Shown one piece after another: positions 8,039-16,964 of a stretch of DNA of 56,350 bases. The notes under the pieces are model-generated. The model was not told the DNA's origin. It searched no databases and saw only the letters and a list, made by a program, of their open reading frames with translations. Origin of the DNA: an uncultured Clostridia bacterium (lineage in GTDB: Bacteria; Bacillota; Clostridia; TANB77; CAG-508); the NCBI GenBank assembly GCA_944387445.1, contig CALXEX010000010.1:1-56350 (forward strand), in the 5' to 3' direction. The first letter of the stretch is position 1. The number at the start of each line of letters is the position of its first letter. Position numbers and translations under genes: made by a program.

Positions 8039-9313
8039 TTAGAAATACAATGTTGGATCTACTCTACAATCATCTCCATATTTTTTAGCACTATAACTGT
8101 ATGTATATGGTGCTCTCCTTACTTCAAAATGTAAATGTGGTCCCTCTGAATTTCCTGAATTTCCACTTTTCATAATCATTTGTCCTTGTGATACACTTTG
8201 TCCTGGTGACACACAAATCGATCCAGGTGTTCCATGGGCATACCATGTTTGCAGTCCATTCACATGTTGAATAACAACATAGGTCCCATAACTTGTTGTT
8301 AAACTATTTGTTGTTAATACCACTCCATCTGCTGCCGCATAAACTGGTGTTCCAACACTTATTCCATAATCTATTGCTCCATGGAATTTTCCGCTTGAAT
8401 AATATCCATTACACGTAACTGTTCCACCATTTACTGGTCTAATAAATCCTCCTGGATTTGACGTTCCGCTTGTTCCTCCCCCTGAAGGACTAGAGCTTCC
8501 TGAAGATGTTCCTCCACTATTGGAAGATGAACTTCCTCCACTAGATTGATTTTTATTTGCCAATTCTTCTAATTGCTTTCTATATTTCTCTTGTGCCACT
8601 CGAATATCATTTAAGATTTGTTGGTTATCTTGTGTTAATTGATCTATTTCCTCTTGCAAATCTTGTTCTTCTTGTGACAATTGAGATACATATTTACTTT
8701 TTTCATTTTTGGCAGTTTGTAATTGTGTTGCCATACTTTCTTTTTCGGCTTTAGAACTATCTAATTCCTGCTTACTTTGTTCTAATGTTGTTTTTGCTTG
8801 TTCAATTTCTTTTTTCTCATTTTCAATACTTTCCATTAAATTCATGTCTGCTTCTGCTATTTGAGAAACCATATAATAATTAGAAATTAAATCTGTTAAA
8901 CTTTTAGAAGAAAGTAATACATCTAAAAATGAAGTTTCCCCTGATTCATATGTTACAACAAGTCTTTTTTCTAATAATTCTTGCTGTTTATCATAATTTT
9001 CTTGTTTTTCATTTATTTTATTTTCTGCATCTGCTATTTGTGTATTTAAGTCACTAATTTTATATTCTAAATTGCCAATTTCACTTTCATAATTTTCTAT
9101 TTGACTATTTAATTCATCTACTTGTTGTTGTACATCACTTTTTTCTTGCGAAACTTGTTGTTTTTGATTTTCTGTAGCTTTTAATTTTTCTTCATTCGAT
9201 TCTTGCTGATTTTGCAAATCTGTGATTTCATCAGCATATACTATCACATTAAATTGTAAGATAAGTATTGCAATGATTAATCCCCCTAACACTTTACAAA
9301 ATACTTTTTTCAT
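8039..9313 (-). CDS. Secreted coiled-coil M23 (LytM) peptidase, copy 3
   Basis: A peptidoglycan endopeptidase outside the membrane. Residues 1-28 form a signal peptide (VYADEI cleavage region), residues ~30-255 a long coiled coil with YMVSQIAEADM, then a Gly/Ser-rich linker and the M23 domain. The zinc ligands are seen in HGAIDYG and HLHFEVR, with WYAHG between, so the enzyme looks catalytically complete. The start MKKVFCKV follows AAAGGAGG; length 424. It is the last of three tandem paralogues downstream of ftsX. By analogy with EnvC and with FtsX-dependent hydrolases of Gram-positives, activation by FtsEX through the coiled coil is inferred. Confidence 0.9.
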   Translation of the reverse strand: MKKVFCKVLGGLIIAILILQFNVIVYADEITDLQNQQESNEEKLKATENQKQQVSQEKSDVQQQVDELNSQIENYESEIGNLEYKISDLNTQIADAENKINEKQENYDKQQELLEKRLVVTYESGETSFLDVLLSSKSLTDLISNYYMVSQIAEADMNLMESIENEKKEIEQAKTTLEQSKQELDSSKAEKESMATQLQTAKNEKSKYVSQLSQEEQDLQEEIDQLTQDNQQILNDIRVAQEKYRKQLEELANKNQSSGGSSSSNSGGTSSGSSSPSGGGTSGTSNPGGFIRPVNGGTVTCNGYYSSGKFHGAIDYGISVGTPVYAAADGVVLTTNSLTTSYGTYVVIQHVNGLQTWYAHGTPGSICVSPGQSVSQGQMIMKSGNSGNSEGPHLHFEVRRAPYTYSYSAKKYGDDCRVDPTLYF

Positions 9314-9421
9314 AAGTTCCTCCTTTTTCCTTATCCAAAGGTTTATTTTTTTGAAGTACAATCAAGTAGTATTTTATCATTTCATCTATGTATAACAATT
9401 TTTCATTTTTACATATATATT

Positions 9422-10600
9422 TTAAGGTAAATATGGTGTTGGGTTAACTGGTCTACCATTTACTCTTACTTCAAAGTGTAAATGATATCCTGTTGAATTT
9501 CCTGTTGTTCCGACACTCATGATTTGTTGACCTTGACTTACAGATTGTCCTGCGCTAACTAATCTTGATCCTGGTGCACCATGTGCATATAAAGTCATTG
9601 TTCCATCATGATGGTTGATAACAATATATTCTCCATAACTTCTATAATTTCCGTTTGAATATTTTAATGCTGTAGAAGTTACAACTGTTCCTGCTTTTAC
9701 AGCTAATACTGGTTTTCCTGATATTCCTGAACCACTAAAATCTACTCCTGTATGTCCACTATATCCCATCCATCCAGTTGTAATACTATAACCTACAACT
9801 GGTCTAATGTATCCGCTGGCACTTGGATTGTTTGGCGTATTAGAAACATTTGAATTACCTGAATTTGCCATTTCTTTTCTTGCAATTTCTGCTAATTGTG
9901 CTTGAATATCTCTTTTATCTTGTTCAAATTGCTCTAATTCTGCTTGTGTATTTTTTTCTTGTTCATTTAATTGTGCTACATAACTATCTTTTTGGCTCTT
10001 GGTATTTTGCAATTCTGTCGCTTTTTGTTGTTTTTCTGCTTTTGCACTATCTAATTCTTGTTTACTTGTTTCTAGTGTTTGCTTTGCCGTTTCTATCTCT
10101 TCTTTTTCTTTCTTAATTTTATCCATTAATTCCATATCACTTTGTGTAATTTCAGATATCATATAATACTTTGAAATTAAATCTGTTAAACTACTTGAAG
10201 AAAGTAATACATCTAAATAAGAGGTTTCTCCTAATTCATAAGCTGTTACCAATCTTGTTTCTAATAATTCTTCCTTATCATCATATTCTTCTTGTTTTTC
10301 ATTTAACTTGCTTTGTGCTTCTTCAATTTGTGTATTCATATCTGCGATTTTTGAATCTAATTCATCAATTTCAGATTGTGCAGAAGAAATTTGCATAATT
10401 AAATCTTCTACTTGTTGTAAGGTTTCTGATTTTTCTGAATTAATATTTTCTAGTTCCTCTTTTGCTTCTTCAATCTTCTTGTCTGTTTCTGTTTTGCTTG
10501 CATTTAATTCTGAACTTGTGGCAGCCAATACCACATTAAATTGTAATACAATAATTGCTATCACTATTATTCCTACAATTTTGAGTCCTATCTTTTTCAT
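9422..10600 (-). CDS. Secreted coiled-coil M23 (LytM) peptidase, copy 2
   Basis: 392 residues: signal peptide (MKKIGLKIVGIIVIAIIVLQ, cleaved near VLAAT), coiled coil (~30-245), a short Asn/Ser linker and an M23 domain. Zinc-binding residues are in HTGVDFSG and HLHFEVRVNG, with LYAHG between them. The coiled coil aligns closely with that of the neighbour at 8039 (shared YLDVLLSS-SLTDLIS-YYM), so the two arose by duplication. The AAAGGAG site fixes the start. Same operon as ftsEX. Confidence 0.9.
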   Translation of the reverse strand: MKKIGLKIVGIIVIAIIVLQFNVVLAATSSELNASKTETDKKIEEAKEELENINSEKSETLQQVEDLIMQISSAQSEIDELDSKIADMNTQIEEAQSKLNEKQEEYDDKEELLETRLVTAYELGETSYLDVLLSSSSLTDLISKYYMISEITQSDMELMDKIKKEKEEIETAKQTLETSKQELDSAKAEKQQKATELQNTKSQKDSYVAQLNEQEKNTQAELEQFEQDKRDIQAQLAEIARKEMANSGNSNVSNTPNNPSASGYIRPVVGYSITTGWMGYSGHTGVDFSGSGISGKPVLAVKAGTVVTSTALKYSNGNYRSYGEYIVINHHDGTMTLYAHGAPGSRLVSAGQSVSQGQQIMSVGTTGNSTGYHLHFEVRVNGRPVNPTPYLP

Positions 10601-10690
10601 TTTGTTTTTCTCCTTTTCCTCTCACATTTGTTTTTTATATAAAATTTATTTTTTGTTCCATGTTATATAACATGGAACTTATGAACAATT

Positions 10691-11920
10691 TTAATATTGT
10701 GCCGTCAAGTCTGTTTTTTCTTGTGAATCCGCTTCCGGTTCTGTTCCTGGGACAAGCCCATTTGTAATATATGGTAGCGGATCTGTTACCACTCCATTAA
10801 TTCTCACTTCAAAATGTGCATGTGGTCCTGTTGAATATCCTGTTGAACCTACTTTTAATATAGCATCATTTTTCTTAACGGTTTGTCCAACAGTCACCAA
10901 AATTTCTGATCCATGTGCATATAATGTGGAAATACCGCCTCCATGATCTATCATAACCATATTTCCATATGCTGTATTATATTCTGCCTTTGTGACAATA
11001 CCATCATTTGCTGCTACAAAATTAGCGCCAATCGGTGCACTAATATCAACACCTGTATGTAATTTGTACTGTCCTGTAATAGGGTGTACCCTCATTCCAT
11101 AATTTGAAGTAATTTTGGTATATCCTGGTACTGGCCAAGCAAGCACACCCCCTATATAATCTATATCCAATCCTTGTGTTGCAAGTTCTAATATTTGATT
11201 ATTGACTGCTTCATATTGTTCAGTCATTTCATCGATTTGTGCCTGTTTTGCTTTTTCTTCATCTGATAACCTAGATATATAATTTTCTCGTAATGCTTTC
11301 GTATTTTGTAATACAGTTGCTGTTTTGGTTTGTGTTTGCAATGCTACTGCTAATGACTCTTGATTTTTTTCTAATTCTTGTTTTGCTAATTCAATTTCTT
11401 TTTTTTCTGCTTCTACTTCATCTAATAAATCCTTATCTACTGATGCTATTTCTGTAATCAAATAATAATTTGATAAAAATTCCGAAATATTTTTTGAACT
11501 CAACAATACATCTAAGTATTTGGTATCACCTGCTTCATAAATGGCTATTAATCGTTTCTCCATGATGTTTTTTTGTTTTTCATATTTTTTCTGTGCTACA
11601 TCTAATTGTGATTGAATTCCTGCTATTTCTTCTTGTAACGCTTTGACTTGGGCATCTAATTCTTCGATTTCGTTTTCTGATTGTCTGATTCTTTCATCTA
11701 ATTTTTCTATTTGTTGCAAATTTTCTGATAGTTGGCTTTGTACTTCTTCTAGTTCTTCATGAGATTGCTGTAATTGGTCTTGCAAATCTTGTTGTTGTGT
11801 TTGTAAATCTGTTAAGTTACTGTTATTTGTATTATCAGTTGTGTTATCTTCTGCATATACCACAGTAATATATGTACAAATGATGATAAAAGCTAAAACA
11901 ATACATAAAATTTTACGCAT
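10691..11920 (-). CDS. EnvC-like coiled-coil M23 peptidase, copy 1
   Basis: 409 residues: signal peptide to about residue 23, coiled coil (~30-245), M23 domain with HTGVDISAPIG, LYAHGSE and HAHFEVRING, so the zinc site is intact, and a short acidic tail. It starts 11 bp after ftsX with its own AAAGGAG, which strongly suggests co-transcription with ftsEX and control by it at the septum or during wall remodelling. The M23 domain is more canonical (MRVHPITG) than in the two downstream copies, so this is probably the ancestral member. Confidence 0.91.
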   Translation of the reverse strand: MRKILCIVLAFIIICTYITVVYAEDNTTDNTNNSNLTDLQTQQQDLQDQLQQSHEELEEVQSQLSENLQQIEKLDERIRQSENEIEELDAQVKALQEEIAGIQSQLDVAQKKYEKQKNIMEKRLIAIYEAGDTKYLDVLLSSKNISEFLSNYYLITEIASVDKDLLDEVEAEKKEIELAKQELEKNQESLAVALQTQTKTATVLQNTKALRENYISRLSDEEKAKQAQIDEMTEQYEAVNNQILELATQGLDIDYIGGVLAWPVPGYTKITSNYGMRVHPITGQYKLHTGVDISAPIGANFVAANDGIVTKAEYNTAYGNMVMIDHGGGISTLYAHGSEILVTVGQTVKKNDAILKVGSTGYSTGPHAHFEVRINGVVTDPLPYITNGLVPGTEPEADSQEKTDLTAQY

Positions 11921-11931
11921 GCTCTACTCCT

Positions 11932-12834
11932 TTATACTTTTAAATATTTTCTCATAGAAATAATACTTCCTATTGCTCCTATTCCAATTCCTAGTAACAT
12001 ATATATAAATATGATTGAGCTAAACATATCTGAGAATCCCACTAAACTAACACCTACTGTTCTCATAAATTGTGAATTTACCATTTGTTCTGCAATAAAA
12101 TTATAAGCAACTGCAACAATAACAATAGAAATTGCACTTGCAATAACACCAATAATCATACCTTCTACAATAAAAGGCCATCTAATAAATCCATTGGTTG
12201 CTCCTACATATTTCATAATAGAAATTTCTTTTCTTCTTGCATGTACCGTTAATTTAATGGTATTGGCAATAATGAATATTGATATGATAACTAATAAAGC
12301 TAAAATAACCCCTGTTACAATTTTAATTCCATTTGCTAAGTCAATTAAAGTTGATACTGTTTCATTAGAACTTGTTATCTTTTTAACATTTGCCAATTTT
12401 TTTATTTCAGCTTGCACTTGCTGACTTAATGTTAAATCTGTTAAAGTGACAATATATGAAGCTGTAAAAATATTATTGTCTCCCTCATATCCATCTAATA
12501 GATCTTCATTTTCTGCAAATCTTTCTTTCATTTGATTTAATGCTTCTTCTTTTGATACATATTCTGTTGTGTTTACACCGTTGATTTTGCTAATCTCTTC
12601 TCCTAGTTGCTTAATTTGTTCATCTGTTGCTTCATCTGTTGCAAAAACTTGTATACCTTGTGCTTCTTCTACTTCTTGCACAAAATGGTTAATATTTTCA
12701 CTTAAGATTAAGAATACGCCAAATATAATCATGGTTGCACACATAATCATGAGTGACGCACCTGTTGATTTTTTATTTTTAAATACGTTACTAAATCCTT
12801 CTCCAATTAAATATCCTAATATATTATATTTCAC
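11932..12834 (-). CDS. ftsX: Cell division ABC transporter permease FtsX
   Basis: FtsX is the membrane partner of FtsE and passes ATP-driven movement to cell-wall hydrolases outside. The 300 residues show TM1 near 22-45, an extracellular domain (~50-165, with QEVEEAQGIQVFATDEAT), and three C-terminal membrane helices from ~170. The ATGA overlap with ftsE shows translational coupling. The C-terminal MRKYLKV is typical of the family. Confidence 0.95.
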   Translation of the reverse strand: MKYNILGYLIGEGFSNVFKNKKSTGASLMIMCATMIIFGVFLILSENINHFVQEVEEAQGIQVFATDEATDEQIKQLGEEISKINGVNTTEYVSKEEALNQMKERFAENEDLLDGYEGDNNIFTASYIVTLTDLTLSQQVQAEIKKLANVKKITSSNETVSTLIDLANGIKIVTGVILALLVIISIFIIANTIKLTVHARRKEISIMKYVGATNGFIRWPFIVEGMIIGVIASAISIVIVAVAYNFIAEQMVNSQFMRTVGVSLVGFSDMFSSIIFIYMLLGIGIGAIGSIISMRKYLKV

Positions 12835-13511
12835 AGTTCATACCCACCTTTTTTATCATCTTTTATGATTTCACCTTTTCTAATGTGAATAACCCTTTTT
12901 TTCATCTTGTCAACAATGTCTTTTGCATGTGTAGCAACAACTACTGTTGTTCCTCTCATGTTAATGTCATTTAATAATGTCATAATATCCCATGCTGTAT
13001 CTGGGTCCAAGTTTCCTGTTGGTTCATCTGCAATTAGCATAGAAGGATTGTTTACCAATGCTCTAGCTAATGCTACCCTTTGTTGTTCTCCACCTGATAA
13101 TTCATTTGGATACATTTTTGCTTTTCCACTTAATCCTACTAATGAAAGTACCATTGGAACTTGTCTTCTAATATGTCTTGGTGTAGCTCTTACAATATAC
13201 ATTGCATAAGCAACATTGTCATATACTGTTTTGTCTGGTAATAGTCTGAAATCTTGAAATACAACTCCCATACTTCTTCTTAAATATGGAACTCTATTTG
13301 GTTTTAAAAATGTAGTATCTTTTCCATTGATAATAATATTTCCTGAAGTTGGTTCTTCTTCTTTTAAGATTAATTTGATTAATGTAGATTTTCCACTTCC
13401 TGAAGATCCAACTAAAAAAGCAAATTCACCTTTATCGATTCTGAAATTGGCATTTTTTACTGCTTTTGTACCTGTATCATATGTCTTTGTGACATTTCTA
13501 AATTCAATCAT
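12831..13511 (-). CDS. ftsE: Cell division ATP-binding protein FtsE
   Basis: ABC ATPase of the FtsEX complex. Walker A GSSGSGKST (~35-43), Q-loop VVFQDFRLLPDKTVYDN, signature LSGGEQQRVALARAL, Walker B LIADEPTGNLD and the switch His in VVVATHAKDIV are all present. 226 residues is normal. An AAGGAGA-like site precedes the start. It is the first gene of the operon ftsE-ftsX-three M23 peptidases. Confidence 0.96.
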   Translation of the reverse strand: MIEFRNVTKTYDTGTKAVKNANFRIDKGEFAFLVGSSGSGKSTLIKLILKEEEPTSGNIIINGKDTTFLKPNRVPYLRRSMGVVFQDFRLLPDKTVYDNVAYAMYIVRATPRHIRRQVPMVLSLVGLSGKAKMYPNELSGGEQQRVALARALVNNPSMLIADEPTGNLDPDTAWDIMTLLNDINMRGTTVVVATHAKDIVDKMKKRVIHIRKGEIIKDDKKGGYEL

Positions 13512-13617
13512 CTTTTGCTCTCCTTATCTATTTTTTCGCATAATATTCTATTATATATTTTATTCTACCTAATCATAACAATAAAGAACAAAATTTGCAA
13601 TAGTTTTAAAATAAAAA

Positions 13618-13660
13618 AACAATAGAAAATGTTGGTTTTTTTGCATTTTCTATTGTTTTT
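13618..13660 (-). terminator. Bidirectional terminator between ftsE and the split gene
   Basis: CAATAGAAAATG pairs with CATTTTCTATTG; a T-run follows on both strands. It serves the minus-strand transcript ending at 13712 and shields ftsE. Confidence 0.75.
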
Positions 13661-13711
13661 CTCTGTTTTTCTTTATTTCAGAAAATTCACACAAAATTTA
13701 CATTTCGTTTG

Positions 13712-14071
13712 TTAGTGTTCTCTATGATCTTCTCCTTTTGGTATTTCATCTCCAGTTCTTCCTTCTTGGTAGACCCCATCACATTCATGTGAATTCGGAT
13801 ATTCTCCCTCACAGTCTATTCTTACTTGATTTCTGACATTCTTTCTATATTCCATGATGCTTTTATCTCTTCGATAATAAAAATCTTTAAAAGTTAACTT
13901 ATACTCTCTTAGAGCTTCTTTATACATATCTCTATAATAAACATATAATTTACTTGCCTCTATTTCTCTCTTAAAACGTTTTTCATCTTTTTTAGAAAAC
14001 TCCTTTGAATTTTGAAACCCTCTTAAAATCTTTAAAACTTCTAGTTTGAATTCACCGTTCTTTTGTTCCAC
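13712..14071 (-). CDS. 3' part of a frame-broken unknown gene
   Basis: A 119-residue reading frame whose only available start is a GTG with no convincing Shine-Dalgarno inside the end of the preceding ORF. It encodes a Lys/Arg/Tyr-rich helical segment followed by a short tail with C-E-G-E-Y-P-N-S-H-E-C-D. It continues directly from the ORF at 14052-14867 if one base (the C of a CGG codon at 14057) is skipped: ...GGTKE-GEFKLEV. I therefore read the two ORFs as one gene of about 384 residues. No family is recognised. If it is instead independent, start and expression are doubtful. Confidence 0.5.
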   Translation of the reverse strand: MEQKNGEFKLEVLKILRGFQNSKEFSKKDEKRFKREIEASKLYVYYRDMYKEALREYKLTFKDFYYRRDKSIMEYRKNVRNQVRIDCEGEYPNSHECDGVYQEGRTGDEIPKGEDHREH

Positions 14072-14867
14072 CTAAAAATTTTGCAAATTTTACAACTTTC
14101 CCAAATTCACTCTCTTCAATTCCTGTTTCAAATGTTGGTAAATCTATGACATTTCCATCTATCTCTATATGTCTACCGGTTTCAAATGGTAACTTTACTC
14201 TCCTTACATCTATCCATATAAATAAATGACTTCCTCCATAGTAACTTATACAATTTCTTTCATCATTAAGTGGAATGACCTCCTCATCATCTAATCCCAG
14301 TTCGTTATTTTCAATCTTTTTTAACTGTTCATATACAGGATATCTAAAATCCTCTACAAATCCATCTTCCTCTACTAAAGAATATCTATCTCCTGTGTTT
14401 TCTGCTATAGCATTAATTGTTGGTGTATTTTCTAATATACTAGGGAATTCCGTTCTATTTTTCCTTTGCAGTTTTTTTGTTATTTTTTCAGAAAGTTTAT
14501 GCCAAAAACCTTTCTTTAGATTTTGAGAAACTGCTGGTAGCTTATTTTGATCATGTACTTCTATTCCATTTTTCTTCTTAGGCTGAAAATACATTGCGGT
14601 TTGTGTATAATAATCCGTATTCATAATACCCATGATGTCTCTTTGTATAGACATAAGTTCACTCAGCATCTCAATTGACGACATTGTATTATTATTAATA
14701 TCTTGCCTGAATGCCTCAACCCTTGTTATGAGCATTTGTGCGATTTCTTTATTTACTTTTCCAATATTTTCTATAGATTGATAAATCCCTTCTATACTAG
14801 CTATAATTTCATCTTGTATTCTTTTTAGCTGTTTATCTGTTTCTACATTTTTCTCTTGTTCTCCCAT
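14052..14867 (-). CDS. 5' part of a frame-broken unknown gene
   Basis: 271 residues as an independent ORF, starting MGEQEKNVETDKQL after AAAAGGAGAG. An N-terminal helical region (~1-95), a basic linker (KKLQRKNR) and a compact C-terminal part (~185-265) with YYGGSHLFIWIDVRRVKLPFETGRHIEIDG are seen. No signal peptide. The frame ends GAA CGG TGA, that is, with an Arg CGG codon immediately before the stop; a +1 shift at this CGG enters the ORF 13712-14071. Not recognised as a known family. It lies 53 bp downstream of nothing related; the transketolase subunit gene follows upstream on the same strand. Confidence 0.65.
   Translation of the reverse strand: MGEQEKNVETDKQLKRIQDEIIASIEGIYQSIENIGKVNKEIAQMLITRVEAFRQDINNNTMSSIEMLSELMSIQRDIMGIMNTDYYTQTAMYFQPKKKNGIEVHDQNKLPAVSQNLKKGFWHKLSEKITKKLQRKNRTEFPSILENTPTINAIAENTGDRYSLVEEDGFVEDFRYPVYEQLKKIENNELGLDDEEVIPLNDERNCISYYGGSHLFIWIDVRRVKLPFETGRHIEIDGNVIDLPTFETGIEESEFGKVVKFAKFLGGTKER
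14055..14057 (-). other. CGG codon at frame break (site 4, CGG-TGA)
   Basis: Minus-strand codons GAA CGG TGA. Omitting the C gives GAA GGT GAA TTC and joins the upstream ORF to the downstream one. The 0-frame stop follows the CGG directly, like the arrangement in programmed +1 sites such as prfB, where a slow codon sits at the slip. Confidence 0.6.
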
Positions 14868-14886
14868 AATTTTCTCTCCTTTTGGA

Positions 14887-15813
14887 TTATTTCTTTACCA
14901 TCTCCACAATTCCTTCACTCGTTAATCCAAAATATTTCAATAATTCTACTGCATTTCCAGATTGTCCAAAAATATCTTTAATTCCCATTCTGACTAATTT
15001 ACAAGGATATTCTTCTGTTAATACCTCACTAATCGCACTACCTAATCCACCAATGATACTATGATCTTCAATAGATATTAATTTTTTTGTTTCTTTTGCT
15101 GATTTGATAATCATTTCTTTGTCAATTGGCTTAATTGTATGCATATCTACTACTCTAATATGAATACCTTCTTTTTCTAAAATTTCTTTTGCTTTTATTG
15201 CTTCTGGAACCACTACACCTGTTGCAAAAACAGTAGCATCTGTTCCTTCTCCTATTTGAACTGCTTTTCCAATTTCAAATGTCTGATTTTCTTCATAAAT
15301 CCCTTGTGTTGCAAGTCTTGCCAATCTGACATATACAGGTCCTTTTATATTTGCTATTTCTTTTATTAAGCATTTTGTTTCAACATCATCAGATGGACAT
15401 ATGACTGTCATATTTGGTAACACTCTCATCAAAGCTAAATCTTCTAACATTTGATGTGTTGCACCATCTTCTCCTACTGTAATGCCACAATGTGTTGCAC
15501 ATATTTTTACATTTAAATTTGGGTAACAAATACTAGAACGTATTTGATCATAAGCACGTCCTGTTGCAAAAGCTGCAAAAGTACTAACAAATGGTATTTT
15601 CCCACAAGAAGCCATACCTCCTGCAACGCCCATCATATTGGCTTCTGCAATTCCCATATCAAAAAATCTGTCTGGAAATTTTTTGGCAAAAATGCTCGTT
15701 TTTGTTGCTGCTGATAAATCAGCATCTAATACCACAATATTTGGATTTTCCTCTCCTAATTTTTCTAACATTTCTCCATAGCTTTGTCTTGTGGCTTTTT
15801 TCTCTTCCTTCAT
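14887..15813 (-). CDS. Transketolase, C-terminal (pyrimidine-binding) subunit
   Basis: 308 residues covering the pyrimidine-binding and C-terminal domains of transketolase/DXS-type enzymes, as found in two-gene transketolases. Seen are LDADLSAATKTSIF, FDMGIAEANMMGVAGGMA, CATHCGITVGEDGATHQ and SIEDHSIIGGLGSAI. It needs a separate thiamine-diphosphate N-terminal subunit, normally the adjacent upstream gene, but none exists in this window; the upstream gene is a ROK kinase. Start MKEEKKATRQ follows AAAGGAGAG; an ATG 18 bp upstream overlaps that site. Function in the pentose phosphate pathway is likely if the partner lies elsewhere. Confidence 0.9.
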   Translation of the reverse strand: MKEEKKATRQSYGEMLEKLGEENPNIVVLDADLSAATKTSIFAKKFPDRFFDMGIAEANMMGVAGGMASCGKIPFVSTFAAFATGRAYDQIRSSICYPNLNVKICATHCGITVGEDGATHQMLEDLALMRVLPNMTVICPSDDVETKCLIKEIANIKGPVYVRLARLATQGIYEENQTFEIGKAVQIGEGTDATVFATGVVVPEAIKAKEILEKEGIHIRVVDMHTIKPIDKEMIIKSAKETKKLISIEDHSIIGGLGSAISEVLTEEYPCKLVRMGIKDIFGQSGNAVELLKYFGLTSEGIVEMVKK

Positions 15814-15848
15814 AAAAAACTCTCCTTTCATTCTCTTTTACTTTTATT

Positions 15849-15923
15849 TATTGTATAGAAAAAATCCACTTCTATCTTGTCCCATATAGATTTTTTCGTA
15901 TACAACAAGGTTAGGCTTCTTAT
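15849..15923. repeat. Dispersed 76-bp repeat, copy 2
   Basis: Matches 5647-5722 throughout (TATTGTATAG-AAAAATC ... GATTTTTTCGTATACAA ... AGGTTAG). Inverted halves. It overlaps the last bases of the ROK kinase gene and lies just upstream of the transketolase start. Confidence 0.6.
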
Positions 15924-16822
15924 AATGTTGCTCCAATTATCCCTGCATCATTATCTAATATAGCTGTTTGAATAATGATTTCTTTTCTTTCATTGAACAG
16001 TAAATTATCTTTTAATAATTTTTCCTTTAATTTTTCTAAAAAAATCTCTTCATAAAATACAAAACTTCCACCAATCCCAATAGCTTTTGGTTCAAAAATA
16101 TTTACTAAATTGGATATTCCTATACTTAAATACTCTATATATTGTTCTATCAATTTATTAATTTGTATATATTTAGGATTGCTTTTGTCTATTTTTCTTA
16201 ACATATCTAATAATTCTTTTCCGCTTGTTTTTTCATCTAAATCTAAAATTTCTCTCAAACTATCTTTAAATGCTTTCATAGATGCATAGGTTTCCCAACA
16301 ACCTTTTTTTCCGCATTTGCACAATTTTCCGTTTCTTTCTATTAGCATATGTCCAAATTCACATCCTGGCAATTCTCCTGTATCCAATAATTCGTTATGA
16401 ATGATGACTGCCCCTCCAATACCTGTACCTAGAGTTAAAAAAATACTTCTATCATAGGATTTCAATGCACCATATGTATTTTCAGCTAATGCAGCACATT
16501 TTGCATCATTTCGAATTTTAATTGGTAATTGTATCTTTTCTTGTAATTTTTTAACAATCTCATAATTTTTTAGTTCCAAATTAACAGATTTGACAACAAT
16601 TTCATTTTTTACCGTTCCTGGTATCGCAATTCCCATTTCTGTAATTTTGTATTGTTGTAAAAAATTGCTTGTTTTTTCAATAATATATTCCTCTATTACT
16701 TTTTTTATATTATTTTTCTCTGCTTTGGTAATTCGTTTTTCTACTTTTTCTAATATTTTTCCTTTATTATCTACCACACCTATGGCAATATGACTACCAC
16801 CTAAATCAATTCCTATCTTCAT
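15920..16822 (-). CDS. ROK-family sugar kinase
   Basis: A cytoplasmic sugar kinase, most likely a glucokinase-type enzyme. The N-terminal phosphate-1 motif is GIDLGGSHIAIGVVD; TLGTGIGGAVI (near 135) binds ATP; the ROK zinc motif is CKCGKKGCWE (near 170) with the upstream His in CEFGHMLIE. 300 residues is normal. There is no N-terminal helix-turn-helix, so it is a kinase and not a NagC/XylR-type repressor. The substrate cannot be told from sequence. It is oriented with the transketolase subunit, but a repeat lies between them. Confidence 0.9.
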   Translation of the reverse strand: MKIGIDLGGSHIAIGVVDNKGKILEKVEKRITKAEKNNIKKVIEEYIIEKTSNFLQQYKITEMGIAIPGTVKNEIVVKSVNLELKNYEIVKKLQEKIQLPIKIRNDAKCAALAENTYGALKSYDRSIFLTLGTGIGGAVIIHNELLDTGELPGCEFGHMLIERNGKLCKCGKKGCWETYASMKAFKDSLREILDLDEKTSGKELLDMLRKIDKSNPKYIQINKLIEQYIEYLSIGISNLVNIFEPKAIGIGGSFVFYEEIFLEKLKEKLLKDNLLFNERKEIIIQTAILDNDAGIIGATL

Positions 16823-16964
16823 TTTAGGTTCACCACTTTCTATATATTTATATAAATATATCTAATCTTTTTAAAGTTCATTTTGATTATATCATATAAC
16901 ATTTTTTTGAACAATAGTGACATGACAAATCATTGGAAAATTATTATAAGATAGTTACAATTCA

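Noticed and set aside
15920..16822. NagC/XylR-type ROK repressor
   Set aside because: There is no N-terminal DNA-binding domain; the protein starts directly at the kinase motif.
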